The notes: a model not told the origin generated them from the sequence alone. A DNA stretch of 14,006 bases from CAXMNX01 sp964194845 (GCA_964194845.1 CAXMNX010000041.1:1-14006), one strand, 5' to 3'; shown: positions 7,554-12,688, counted from the first letter of the stretch. A program made the numbers and translations.

Positions 7554-7672
7554 GGTGCGCGAAAGCGAATGGCGCAGCCAGTCGCGTGCCCACACCCGGA
7601 AGTTGGGGGTGAACGACATCAAGGTGATGAAGACGGATGGGTTGGCTCCGTCGAGCTTCTCTGATTTCAGAC
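7545..7672 (-). pseudogene. Possible 3' remnant of a minus-strand gene downstream of lepA
   Basis: On the minus strand, in a frame different from the nuclease gene, about 40 codons end at a TAA at 7545-7547 inside the fold-back. The translation includes FITLMSFTPNFRVWARDWL, which reads like genuine protein: a hydrophobic stretch followed by an Arg/Trp-rich end with GC-type codons. There is no start codon or ribosome binding site of its own; upstream the frame runs into the end of the nuclease gene and stops. It could be the tail of a gene whose 5' part was lost when the AT-rich nuclease gene arrived, or a chance frame. I do not recognise the family. Confidence 0.25.
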
Positions 7673-7678
7673 GGTTAT

Positions 7679-8635
7679 CTACGATCCCCGCGGCTGAATT
7701 TGCTCCCACGCGCCAGTATCTCGATGTTTTCCGAACATTTGGACGTTACCAATATTTGATACGGATTTAGGCACTAAGACTGCCGCTAGATGGGTCCTTT
7801 TTAGTGATTGCGGGACTTTATCAAAACTATCGTACTTCTGGAATCTATCGGACACACTTTTGAAGTCCTGTGCATCAATAAATAATTCACTGATACTTTT
7901 TTCTTCGTCTATCTTGATGGCTGTACCAGTCAAATCTGAGGCATAACCGGCAAGAACATCATTTGGAATTTCAAAGTCGAGTATGCATTCCTCAATTTCC
8001 GCACAGCCACCATTAGGCGTCGGGAGCCAAAGTTTACCGCCAACCATTTCTGCAGTGATATTAAGCTTAATTTTCTTACTTTTCATCAAGTCCTTAAAAT
8101 CTGCTAGGCGCACAAGGTCCATCAAACCGAATCCGAACACAGTGCTGTTGGCGTCAATCTTAATGCCGTCAGGAGAGTCTGTATCGTCTGCAAAATGGAC
8201 TGTGATCCCAATTGTGCCGGGGTCTATTCTTCTGCATAATACTGGAAGACTCGCAAACGGAGATTCAAGTTTGTTCGATAATTCGTCAACTGTGCAAAGC
8301 GTAATTCCAGATCGGCGAGCCTTTCGCTCGGCTTTACCCGAGAAACCGTTCCGAGAAACTATAATACCTTTGTTAGCATTTACATCATTTAGTTTCGACT
8401 GAAATGCATCTACCACTGTAACGTCGACGGGCCGCTTGTAGTCTTTGCATTCGATAATCGTAACGATTTCTTCTCCGGCGACTTTCGATCTCAATACTAC
8501 ATCGAATTGTCGATTACCTTCCGGCCCTTCGATTTGCTCGTCTTGCCCAACTATTGTCGCGTGGTCAGTCGCAGAGATCACTTCGTACACTTGACCAACA
8601 AGCTTCTCAAAACTTTTTCCATCTTTTTTGGCCAT
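7679..8635 (-). CDS. Mrr-like PD-(D/E)XK endonuclease domain protein, probably acquired
   Basis: 318-residue protein. Residues 1-120 fit an Mrr/restriction-endonuclease-like fold: a helix with Glu10, NRQFDVVLRS (41-50) with the catalytic Asp45, TIIECKDY (59-66) giving the E-x-K pair Glu62/Lys64, then a helix with VVDAFQSKL (74-82) and NKGIIVS (88-94). This is the expected D...ExK core for metal-dependent DNA cleavage. The remaining 200 residues are an unrecognised beta-rich region that may sense target DNA or another trigger. The gene is clearly more AT-rich than its neighbours (about 45% GC by eye), with AT-ending codons, which suggests recent horizontal transfer. No methyltransferase or other restriction partner is adjacent, so a solitary type IV-like or other antiphage nuclease is plausible. 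The ATG at 8635 is preceded by a weak GGA motif. Confidence 0.75.
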   Translation of the reverse strand: MAKKDGKSFEKLVGQVYEVISATDHATIVGQDEQIEGPEGNRQFDVVLRSKVAGEEIVTIIECKDYKRPVDVTVVDAFQSKLNDVNANKGIIVSRNGFSGKAERKARRSGITLCTVDELSNKLESPFASLPVLCRRIDPGTIGITVHFADDTDSPDGIKIDANSTVFGFGLMDLVRLADFKDLMKSKKIKLNITAEMVGGKLWLPTPNGGCAEIEECILDFEIPNDVLAGYASDLTGTAIKIDEEKSISELFIDAQDFKSVSDRFQKYDSFDKVPQSLKRTHLAAVLVPKSVSNIGNVQMFGKHRDTGAWEQIQPRGS

Positions 8636-8646
8636 ACACTATCCGT

Positions 8647-8675
8647 AATTTTGGATTCAGAGTAGGAGATGTCAA
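8647..8675 (-). promoter_or_regulatory. Candidate sigma-70 promoter of the nuclease gene
   Basis: On the minus strand a perfect TTGACA (8675-8670) is followed after 17 bp by AAAATT (8652-8647), a poor to moderate -10. The -10 ends 11 bp before the ATG at 8635, which would leave a very short leader. The surrounding DNA is AT-rich like the gene, so it may have arrived with it. Confidence 0.35.
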
Positions 8676-8872
8676 TTGTTTTTCAAGTGCCTAGACGCGG
8701 TTTGGTCAATGAATCGGCAGCGAGGGATGGTGCCAACTCACCGCACTCAATCCCAAACCACCACCTGCCTTCGGCAATCACACGGCATTTGGTAGTTTCA
8801 CCTCTAAACACCTCCCCACTCCCCAACCACCACCTAGTCCGCTAACCTCCCGCCAGAACAGGAGGCACCCCA

Positions 8873-9283
8873 ATGACGACCGAACTCACCTATCTTCTTC
8901 TCACCGCCATTCTGACTGGGCTTCTCTGGATCCCGGCCGTGCTGGGCCAGGTGCAAAGCCGCGGCATGTTGACGCCCGAGAATTATGTCGAACTGCCCGA
9001 AGGCGGTCTGGCGCATTGGGCCAAACGCGCCAACCGGGCGCATCAAAACGCGGTCGAGAACCTGTCGGCCTTCGCGGTTGTTGTCCTGATCGCCCACGCC
9101 ATCGGCTATTCCACGGCCCTGACCGCGACCTGCGCGATCATCTATTTCTGGGCGCGCCTCGCACATGCCGTCGTCTTTATCACCGGCATCAAGCAGTTCA
9201 TGGCCCGCACCCTGATCTTTACCGTCGCCTGGGCGTCGTTCCTGATCTTTGCGATTGCGCTGCTTCAACAGGCGGCTTTTTAG
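8873..9283 (+). CDS. MAPEG family membrane protein
   Basis: 136-residue integral membrane protein with about four hydrophobic segments (roughly 5-25, 62-79, 82-104 and 112-132). The loop after the first segment carries RANRAHQNAVENL (52-64), the HQN-x-x-EN signature of MAPEG proteins (membrane-associated proteins in eicosanoid and glutathione metabolism). It lacks a recognisable partner gene, and bacterial members of this subgroup have no settled substrate; a glutathione-linked activity is possible by family only. Length is typical. The start is well supported by AGGAGG eight bases upstream of the ATG. It runs in the same direction as lepA but is separated from it by the inserted minus-strand nuclease gene. 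Confidence 0.9.
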   Translation: MTTELTYLLLTAILTGLLWIPAVLGQVQSRGMLTPENYVELPEGGLAHWAKRANRAHQNAVENLSAFAVVVLIAHAIGYSTALTATCAIIYFWARLAHAVVFITGIKQFMARTLIFTVAWASFLIFAIALLQQAAF

Positions 9284-9509
9284 GACCGAACCGACCCTCC
9301 GGCCCGGGCGCTGTGATTTGATCAATGTCGCGCAAGTATCGTTGGTCAGGGCTCACCCGTCCATTGCCTCAACGCACTCCTCCTCGCAGGCCACTCGTCA
9401 GGGCAAGTCGAGGTGGCGGGTTGAAAACCCACGCTACAGGTGCCGGTCGATCCGATCTACAGCCTGAAAACCCATTTCGCCGCGGCCGCTATCACTGCCG
9501 TGGCGGAAG
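9284..9509. other. Convergent intergenic region after the MAPEG gene
   Basis: About 225 bp with no credible gene; the frames here are shadows. It contains the direct repeat TGAAAACCCA at 9422-9431 and 9465-9474. Near its end, 9478-9505, is a 9-bp stem CGCCGCGGC/GCCGTGGCG (one G-U pair on the plus strand, 10-nt loop), a weak terminator candidate between the MAPEG gene and the convergent lipoprotein gene. Confidence 0.45.
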
Positions 9510-9626
9510 TCAGAAACTGTCGCCGAAACTGTCACCAAAACTGTCGCCGATTCCCGTCCCTTCGCAGCCCGAAAGCGCGAATGACGCGATGGAAATCATC
9601 AAAATGGTCGCAAGTTTCTTGGCCAT
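9510..9626 (-). CDS. 38-aa mini-lipoprotein with GDSF repeats
   Basis: Short gene on the minus strand with a very strong ribosome binding site, AGGAGG, eight bases before the ATG at 9626. The product starts MAKKLATILM, has a hydrophobic core (about residues 5-18) and a clear lipobox, ALSG-Cys21, so it should be exported, lipidated on Cys21 and cleaved by signal peptidase II. The mature peptide is only 18 residues: CEGTGIG followed by DSFG-DSFG-DSF. The repeat arises from three 12-bp units in the DNA. It resembles entericidin-like small lipoproteins in size and layout but not in detail, so no function is assigned. A second mini-lipoprotein gene lies 950 bp away on the same strand. Confidence 0.75.
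   Translation of the reverse strand: MAKKLATILMISIASFALSGCEGTGIGDSFGDSFGDSF
9514..9549. repeat. Three 12-bp tandem repeats encoding GDSF
   Basis: Three consecutive 12-bp units, AAACTGTCGCCG with a two-base variant in the middle copy (9514-9525, 9526-9537, 9538-9549). They lie in frame at the end of the mini-lipoprotein gene and each encodes Gly-Asp-Ser-Phe on the minus strand. Copy number could vary between strains without a frameshift. Confidence 0.85.
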
Positions 9627-9777
9627 GTGAATGTCCTCCTGGCTCTACTCTGTCGCAATATGCGCGATATGGGAAGCGGGCCACGGGCGAAGTTCCGCCC
9701 TTGTTACTCACGCGCTGTTTCAATCCGAAGCCTGGTAGCCCATTTCGCCGCCACACCCCAACATCACCCATCACCCA

Positions 9778-10125
9778 TCACCCCTTCCACCACTTCCCCG
9801 CAATCCGCTCCCGCTCCTCCGCCCGCGCCGCTATCCCCGCCCGCAATCGCGCACTCCGGCCCTCCAACTTGAACCACGCCAAAAACCCGCCCCGCCGGCG
9901 CTTCTGAACCGGGTCATACGGCCCCTCATCCAGATCGGCCATTTTCCGGTCCAGCACATCCCAATCCGCCTGGCTGATGACATAGACGTTGTCCTCGCCC
10001 TTGCGCCGGATCGCGATGAAATCGCCGCCGTGGCGCACCCGCCCGATGTAATGCGCCAGCCGCCCCCGGAACTCGCTGGTGGTCACGGTGGCCTGGCCGA
10101 TCCGTGCCGCGATATCATTAACCAT
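9778..10125 (-). CDS. Orphan Phd/YefM-like antitoxin-fold protein
   Basis: 115 residues from the ATG at 10125. Residues 10-61 fit a Phd/YefM antitoxin N-terminal fold: TTSEFRGRLAHYIGRV (15-30), a glycine turn, DFIAIRRKG (35-43), NVYVIS (46-51), then a helix ADWDVLDRKM (53-62). Such domains dimerise, bind operator DNA and repress their own operon. The C-terminus (about 70-115) is Arg/Trp-rich and helical, where antitoxins normally wrap their toxin, but no toxin gene is visible on either side. I prefer 10125 over the longer frame from 10200: GAGG lies at good distance, and the extra residues would come from a pair of 12-bp direct repeats that look like operator DNA. It may be an orphan antitoxin turned regulator. 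Confidence 0.65.
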   Translation of the reverse strand: MVNDIAARIGQATVTTSEFRGRLAHYIGRVRHGGDFIAIRRKGEDNVYVISQADWDVLDRKMADLDEGPYDPVQKRRRGGFLAWFKLEGRSARLRAGIAARAEERERIAGKWWKG

Positions 10126-10149
10126 GCCTTCATCCTCGCGTTCGGTGAT

Positions 10150-10193
10150 GCGTACAAATTGACTGCGCCACGACCACAATGGCGTACAAATTG
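10150..10193. promoter_or_regulatory. Twin 12-bp direct repeats upstream of the antitoxin-like gene
   Basis: GCGTACAAATTG occurs at 10150-10161 and again, identically, at 10182-10193. The 32-bp period is about three helical turns, so both copies face the same side of the DNA. They begin 25 bp before the start of the Phd-like gene (10125), where an autoregulatory operator would be expected. The repeats are AT-rich compared with the surroundings and may overlap the promoter. Confidence 0.55.
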
Positions 10194-10359
10194 TCACCAA
10201 ACGTCGCCTGGGCGAACGTACGCTTCAGAGTTTGAAAACAATGGTTAACCGGGATTTGCGGCGCCTGTTTCGCGCGATTGTCTCCAAATCAACGACACAT
10301 TTCCACCGCATTTATCGACCATTAACGCGCCATCTTTTCAAAGCCGATGAGGCCCACCA

Positions 10360-10491
10360 ATGACTGCAATTGCTGAATTTTTCGCCGGACTGCCGTTCTT
10401 CGTCAGTGCCGGTATTTTCCTTTCGGGCGCAGCGCTGCTGTACCTTGTGATGTGGCGCACGTTCAAAAAGCGCAACGTCGAAAAGTCGTAA
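10360..10491 (+). CDS. 43-aa single-pass membrane protein
   Basis: Small plus-strand gene beginning at the ATG at 10360, with GAGG about 7 bases upstream. The product is MTAIAEFFAGLPFF followed by a continuous hydrophobic helix (about residues 9-31, including SGAALLYLVMW) and a basic tail RTFKKRNVEKS. By the positive-inside rule the tail should be cytoplasmic. It is divergent from the antitoxin-like gene, with 234 bp between them, and convergent with the 46-aa lipoprotein. There is no sign of a toxic-peptide partner RNA, but a type I toxin or a small membrane regulator cannot be excluded. No family recognised. Confidence 0.6.
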   Translation: MTAIAEFFAGLPFFVSAGIFLSGAALLYLVMWRTFKKRNVEKS

Positions 10492-10537
10492 GCCACAGAC
10501 CTAACCGACTGTACCTGCTAAGGTTTTAACCTCGCTG

Positions 10538-10555
10538 CCCCGCCAACGCGCGGGG
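10538..10555. terminator. Hairpin between convergent small genes
   Basis: CCCCGC (10538-10543) and GCGGGG (10550-10555) form a perfect 6-bp stem with a six-base loop. It lies between the end of the 43-aa gene (plus) and the end of the 46-aa lipoprotein gene (minus), where a shared terminator is expected. No strong T-tract follows on the plus strand; the minus side continues to GGTTAAAACC. Confidence 0.4.
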
Positions 10556-10574
10556 TGGCGCGACCCGCCACTCG

Positions 10575-10715
10575 TCAGAACAGATCGTTGCCGCGATCTT
10601 CGGCAATCGCGTCCACGCCAATCGCGGCGCCCGCGCCGATAGCCATAGGCACACAGCCCGATACGGCACTTGCCCCTAACATCAGCCCCAGGATCATTGC
10701 GAGTTTAATTGTCAT
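10575..10715 (-). CDS. 46-aa mini-lipoprotein
   Basis: Minus-strand gene with AGGAGG seven bases before the ATG at 10715. The product begins MTIKLAMILGLML, with a hydrophobic signal core and lipobox AVSG-Cys21, so lipidation at Cys21 and signal peptidase II cleavage are expected. The mature part is about 26 residues: CVPMAIGAGAAIGV, then an acidic end DAIAEDRGNDLF. The Gly/Ala-rich hydrophobic stretch followed by an acidic, Phe-terminated tail resembles other small Rhodobacteraceae lipoproteins as I remember them, but I know no function. It shares the leader length and ribosome binding site style of the 38-aa lipoprotein upstream. In the plus direction the stretch reads as an unrelated shadow frame. 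Confidence 0.75.
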   Translation of the reverse strand: MTIKLAMILGLMLGASAVSGCVPMAIGAGAAIGVDAIAEDRGNDLF

Positions 10716-10813
10716 GGCACGTCCTCCTTGTTGCCTGCCTTAAAGCAAACTTGGCGCGATGCCGAAAGCCTCTGATTGCAGGGCCTGTCGTTAAGGAGGC
10801 GGCAGCAAAGGCG

Positions 10814-11022
10814 GAATCCACAAAATACTCGCACTGCGATTCCCGGAAAAATCACGACTGATTCGTTTTGCGTGGCCCAAAAACCGCTGCCAGATCGCCG
10901 AAAGGAGGCTTATTTCCGCACTTTCCCGATTTTTAGCGTTTTCGCCGAGCAGCCTCTTGTCCTCGCTCGAAAATTTCAACTTATCCACAGCATTTTCCCA
11001 AGGCTATCAACATGTTATCCCC
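10814..11022. promoter_or_regulatory. DnaA-box and GANTC cluster in noncoding DNA
   Basis: Three GANTC sites (CcrM methylation target in alphaproteobacteria) lie within 51 bp: GAATC 10814-10818, GATTC 10838-10842 and GATTC 10860-10864. Then come a consensus DnaA box TTATCCACA at 10981-10989 and a near-consensus TTATCCCCA at 11014-11022 in the same orientation, 33 bp apart. The stretch 10885-11060 is AT-rich for this genome, with several T runs. This is the mix found at replication origins and at DnaA-titrating or cell-cycle-controlled promoters, but only two boxes are clear and no initiator gene is nearby. Confidence 0.35.
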
Positions 11023-11059
11023 AAGAAATTTTCATCTCCGGACGTTTTTTTGTTGTGCC

Positions 11060-11470
11060 GGACGATCCGTTAAGAGAATTTGTCTTTACCGCAAAGAAGC
11101 GCGAGCGACAGAGCGGGACGCGACGGCCAAAGGGTTGGAAGCGGAAAGCGGAGGGACATGTGCCCCGAGTGGAACGTGGAAGGTTCGAGAGAAGCTGCGG
11201 AATTGAAAGGGACTCTTGTAGTTCTTTGAAAGGAAACAGTTTTCAAGGACGAAGCGGGTTGCGGAAGGTCTTCGGATCGACTGTGACAGCGAAGGGTCTT
11301 CGGATCTGGAGCATGTGGGCCAGACGCCCCTTGGGGGGAAAGGTTCATCGAAGGCGTCAGGATGTGTCGCAAGGCACGATGCGAAGACCGCGTCTGAGCA
11401 CCTGGCGTCTTCACCTATTCTGTCCCCCGAATAGAAACGAGGTTCGCCGCTAATGGCAACGAACCTCGCC
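11060..11470 (+). ncRNA. Candidate structured RNA (unclassified)
   Basis: This noncoding stretch shows many local hairpins in order. CUUUGAAA/UUUCAAGG pair at 11224-11248. GGUC-UUCG-GAUC occurs twice, at 11267-11278 and 11295-11306, both with the very stable cUUCGg tetraloop. GACGCC/GGCGUC (11323-11358) encloses CCCC-UU-GGGG. GAAGAC/GUCUUC spans 11383-11412, CUAUUC/GAAUAG 11415-11434, and CGAGGUUCG/CGAACCUCG 11438-11468. The cUUCGg loops form with Watson-Crick or G-U pairs on the plus strand, which favours that strand. It does not match tmRNA, RNase P RNA, SRP RNA or 6S RNA as I know them. Ends and strand are guesses, and there is no clear U-tract terminator. Confidence 0.35.
11267..11306 (+). 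repeat. Twin cUUCGg hairpin repeat
   Basis: The 12-base unit GGTCTTCGGATC occurs identically at 11267-11278 and 11295-11306, period 28 bp. Each folds as a four-pair stem (one G-U) closed by the extra-stable UUCG tetraloop. Flanking GAAG precedes both copies. Confidence 0.75.
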
Positions 11471-11572
11471 TGCGTCAGATGATGCAGAACCGCGTCTACG
11501 CACCCGTGCCGCGACCGATACACACGTCGCGGCCCGAGATCAACCAGATGTCGGTGCCTGCGACAGAATTGC

Positions 11573-11588
11573 CACAACATGTGTTGTG
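11573..11588. promoter_or_regulatory. Palindrome CACAACA-TG-TGTTGTG
   Basis: A perfect 7-bp dyad with a two-base centre, followed after 6 bp by an AT-rich TAAATATT. The form is that of an operator for a dimeric regulator, and its position 115 bp before the first of three small-membrane-protein genes suggests control of that gene. No promoter hexamers are certain. Confidence 0.4.
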
Positions 11589-11702
11589 ACCCCATAAATA
11601 TTGGCTCGGAATACAACGCTGAAACGCGCTGTTCACCCGGCACGACTCCCGGAATTTTCAATAATGTAGTAAGCTAACGAGGTATTTTGGCTGGGGGGTC
11701 TT

Positions 11703-11933
11703 ATGGGTCGGATTATATTTGGAGCCGTTGCCATTATGGCGGCGTCCTATGCGTATCAGGAATATACCGGGAAAAGCGTGGTTCAGTCCATTCAATCCCT
11801 GTCTTTCGGCGGTGCCGGTGGCGGGTTTGCTGGCGGATACGGCGTTGGGGTCGACAGCGGCCGCTCCATCGGATCGTCAGTCAGTGGCATGACCAGTGGC
11901 GTTTCCGGTCAGTTTGGGTCCATCGGGAACTAA
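11703..11933 (+). CDS. 76-aa small membrane protein, Gly/Ser-rich (first of three)
   Basis: Starts at the ATG at 11703 with a G-rich GGGGGG motif just upstream. The product has an N-terminal hydrophobic segment (MGRIIFGAVAIMAASYAY, residues 1-18), a short polar part YTGKSVVQSIQSLS, then a Gly/Ser-rich tail (35-76) with GGAGGGFAGGYGVGV (36-50). There is no lipobox, and a cleavable signal is possible but not clear. The next gene has the same opening MGR plus hydrophobic helix plus Gly/Ser tail, and a third short hydrophobic protein follows, so the three may be related in function. No known family recognised. A hairpin with perfect 11-bp arms lies downstream. Confidence 0.6.
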   Translation: MGRIIFGAVAIMAASYAYQEYTGKSVVQSIQSLSFGGAGGGFAGGYGVGVDSGRSIGSSVSGMTSGVSGQFGSIGN

Positions 11934-11996
11934 AGCGATTTGCCGGTCGGTAAGGCGTTGATTGGGAACGGCAATTCACGTCCACTAATTGCTTAT

Positions 11997-12047
11997 GGAA
12001 TGCGGCGCGCCGAGCCGGACCGGAACGCCGCTAAACCGCCGCATTCC
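11997..12047. terminator. 11-bp-arm inverted repeat between small-protein genes
   Basis: GGAATGCGGCG (11997-12007) and CGCCGCATTCC (12037-12047) are perfect arms around a GC-rich 29-nt centre that can pair further in itself. It lies between the first and second small-membrane-protein genes. It could be a terminator or attenuator, or a regulatory hairpin in the leader of the second gene; no U-tract follows. Confidence 0.5.
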
Positions 12048-12051
12048 CAGG

Positions 12052-12066
12052 TTAACAAATTGATAA
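12052..12066. promoter_or_regulatory. CtrA-like site before the second small-protein gene
   Basis: TTAA, seven bases, then ATAA matches the alphaproteobacterial CtrA consensus TTAA-N7-TTAA in seven of eight positions. It lies 20 bp before the ATG at 12086. With a single short degenerate match this is only a candidate. Confidence 0.25.
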
Positions 12067-12085
12067 CGCAAAAATGGAGCAGGCA

Positions 12086-12256
12086 ATGGGACGTCTGTTG
12101 ATCTTCTGCGCGCTCGGGTTCGCTGCGTACCTGGTTTTGTTGCAACCGACCGGATCGGGGTTTGGCTCGACTTCGGCAGGCGCAGGTTCATACTCTGGTG
12201 CCGCCAAAGGCGCGGTCAATGGCGTCAAATCGTCCGCAGGTTCGATTCTCCAATAA
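12086..12256 (+). CDS. 56-aa small membrane protein, Gly/Ser-rich (second of three)
   Basis: Starts at the ATG at 12086, with GGAGCAGG a few bases upstream; an in-frame ATG at 12074 would add four residues but lacks a ribosome binding site and would overlap that motif. The protein opens MGRLLIFCALGFAAYLVLLQ, one hydrophobic helix, then a Gly/Ser/Ala-rich tail (21-56) ending in KSSAGSILQ. The opening is like that of the 76-aa protein upstream. Cys8 lies inside the hydrophobic segment and does not make a lipobox. No family recognised. A near-consensus CtrA-like site overlaps the presumed leader, and a GATTC site lies at 12244-12248 in the coding end. Confidence 0.6.
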   Translation: MGRLLIFCALGFAAYLVLLQPTGSGFGSTSAGAGSYSGAAKGAVNGVKSSAGSILQ

Positions 12257-12322
12257 CGTCGATACAGCTCCAGATGCGCTAGGCTCTGTTTTTAATGGGC
12301 TTTTTGGGTCAGCTGCGTGCCG

Positions 12323-12340
12323 GATTCGAATTTATCCACA
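12323..12340. promoter_or_regulatory. GATTC site next to a consensus DnaA box
   Basis: GATTC at 12323-12327 is followed four bases later by a perfect DnaA box TTATCCACA (12332-12340). Both lie 47-64 bp before the start of the third small-membrane-protein gene at 12387, where they could couple its expression to DnaA activity and CcrM methylation. Confidence 0.4.
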
Positions 12341-12386
12341 GATCGTGTTACCCTCACGGCATTAACTGCTGTTGGGGGTATTTTTG

Positions 12387-12566
12387 ATGAAATATCGCTT
12401 TCTTACCGCGGCCATTGTTCTTCTTGCCGGGTATTTCGCTTTCGGTGATTTTTTGCAGGCAAGTGTTTTGTCAACACCCGAATCCTTCGTTGCCGACGTT
12501 GGCCGCGGGATCGGTGATGCAATTACCGGCTTCGCAACCGGTGTAGGAAATTTGTTTTGGGGCTAA
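12387..12566 (+). CDS. 59-aa small membrane protein (third of three)
   Basis: Starts at the ATG at 12387, with GGGGGT eight bases upstream; a TTG five codons earlier would lie inside that motif. The product opens MKYRFLTAAIVLLAGYFAFG, one hydrophobic helix with a basic N-terminus, then a short tail in which VADVGRGIGDAITGFATGVG (35-54) has an amphipathic Gly-rich look, ending NLFWG. It differs in sequence from the two upstream proteins but shares size, topology and a Gly-rich end. Its leader holds a DnaA box and GATTC site. A strong intrinsic terminator follows at 12646. Function unknown. Confidence 0.6.
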   Translation: MKYRFLTAAIVLLAGYFAFGDFLQASVLSTPESFVADVGRGIGDAITGFATGVGNLFWG

Positions 12567-12645
12567 TGGCCACTGAGATTTGATCGGGCGACCAAAAAAA
12601 TTGTCGATCGCTCGGTCTTACAGGCCCAGGTTTGGGTCCAATTTA

Positions 12646-12683
12646 CACGCGGAAATAAACCATTTCCACGTGGCGGTTTTTTT
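12646..12683 (+). terminator. Intrinsic terminator after the small-protein genes
   Basis: CACG-C-GGAAAT (12646-12656), an AAACC loop and ATTTCC-A-CGTG (12662-12672) form a ten-pair stem with one mismatch. A run of seven T follows at 12677-12683. It lies in the right place to end plus-strand transcription from the 59-aa gene and sits just before the end of the convergent hydrolase gene. Confidence 0.8.
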
Positions 12684-12688
12684 CCTCT

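Larger units (their letters stand above)
10716..11702. other. Almost 1 kb without a convincing protein gene
   Basis: No frame here looks like a protein. A 225-codon plus frame (10776-11453) and a 191-codon minus frame (11086-11661) are open but rich in Arg/Ser and chance-like, and they overlap the hairpin-rich segment. The first part holds GANTC sites and DnaA boxes. The middle, about 11060-11470, is packed with hairpins. The end holds a palindrome at 11573-11588 and the likely promoter of the first small-membrane-protein gene. Confidence 0.6.

Noticed and set aside
9685..9700. GGGCG/CGCCC hairpin as a terminator
   Set aside because: Only five pairs and placed upstream of the lipoprotein gene start; no clear gene ends there.
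9761..9780. CATCACC short tandem repeats as a CRISPR or regulatory array
   Set aside because: Only about three 7-bp units, with no spacers; a simple repeat at the end of the antitoxin-like gene.
10126..10200. N-terminal extension of the antitoxin-like gene from an ATG at 10200
   Set aside because: Would be encoded by the two 12-bp direct repeats; the ATG at 10125 has a better ribosome binding site and fits the fold.
10776..11453. 225-codon plus-strand frame
   Set aside because: Arg/Ser/Gly-rich chance-like product with no family resemblance, and it runs through the hairpin-rich segment.
11479..11589. 36-codon plus-strand frame starting ATGATG (MMQNRVYAPVPRP...)
   Set aside because: No ribosome binding site, Pro-rich, and its stop lies in the 11573 palindrome; not enough support.
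11086..11661. 191-codon minus-strand frame
   Set aside because: Same noncoding region; composition and lack of a ribosome binding site argue against a gene.
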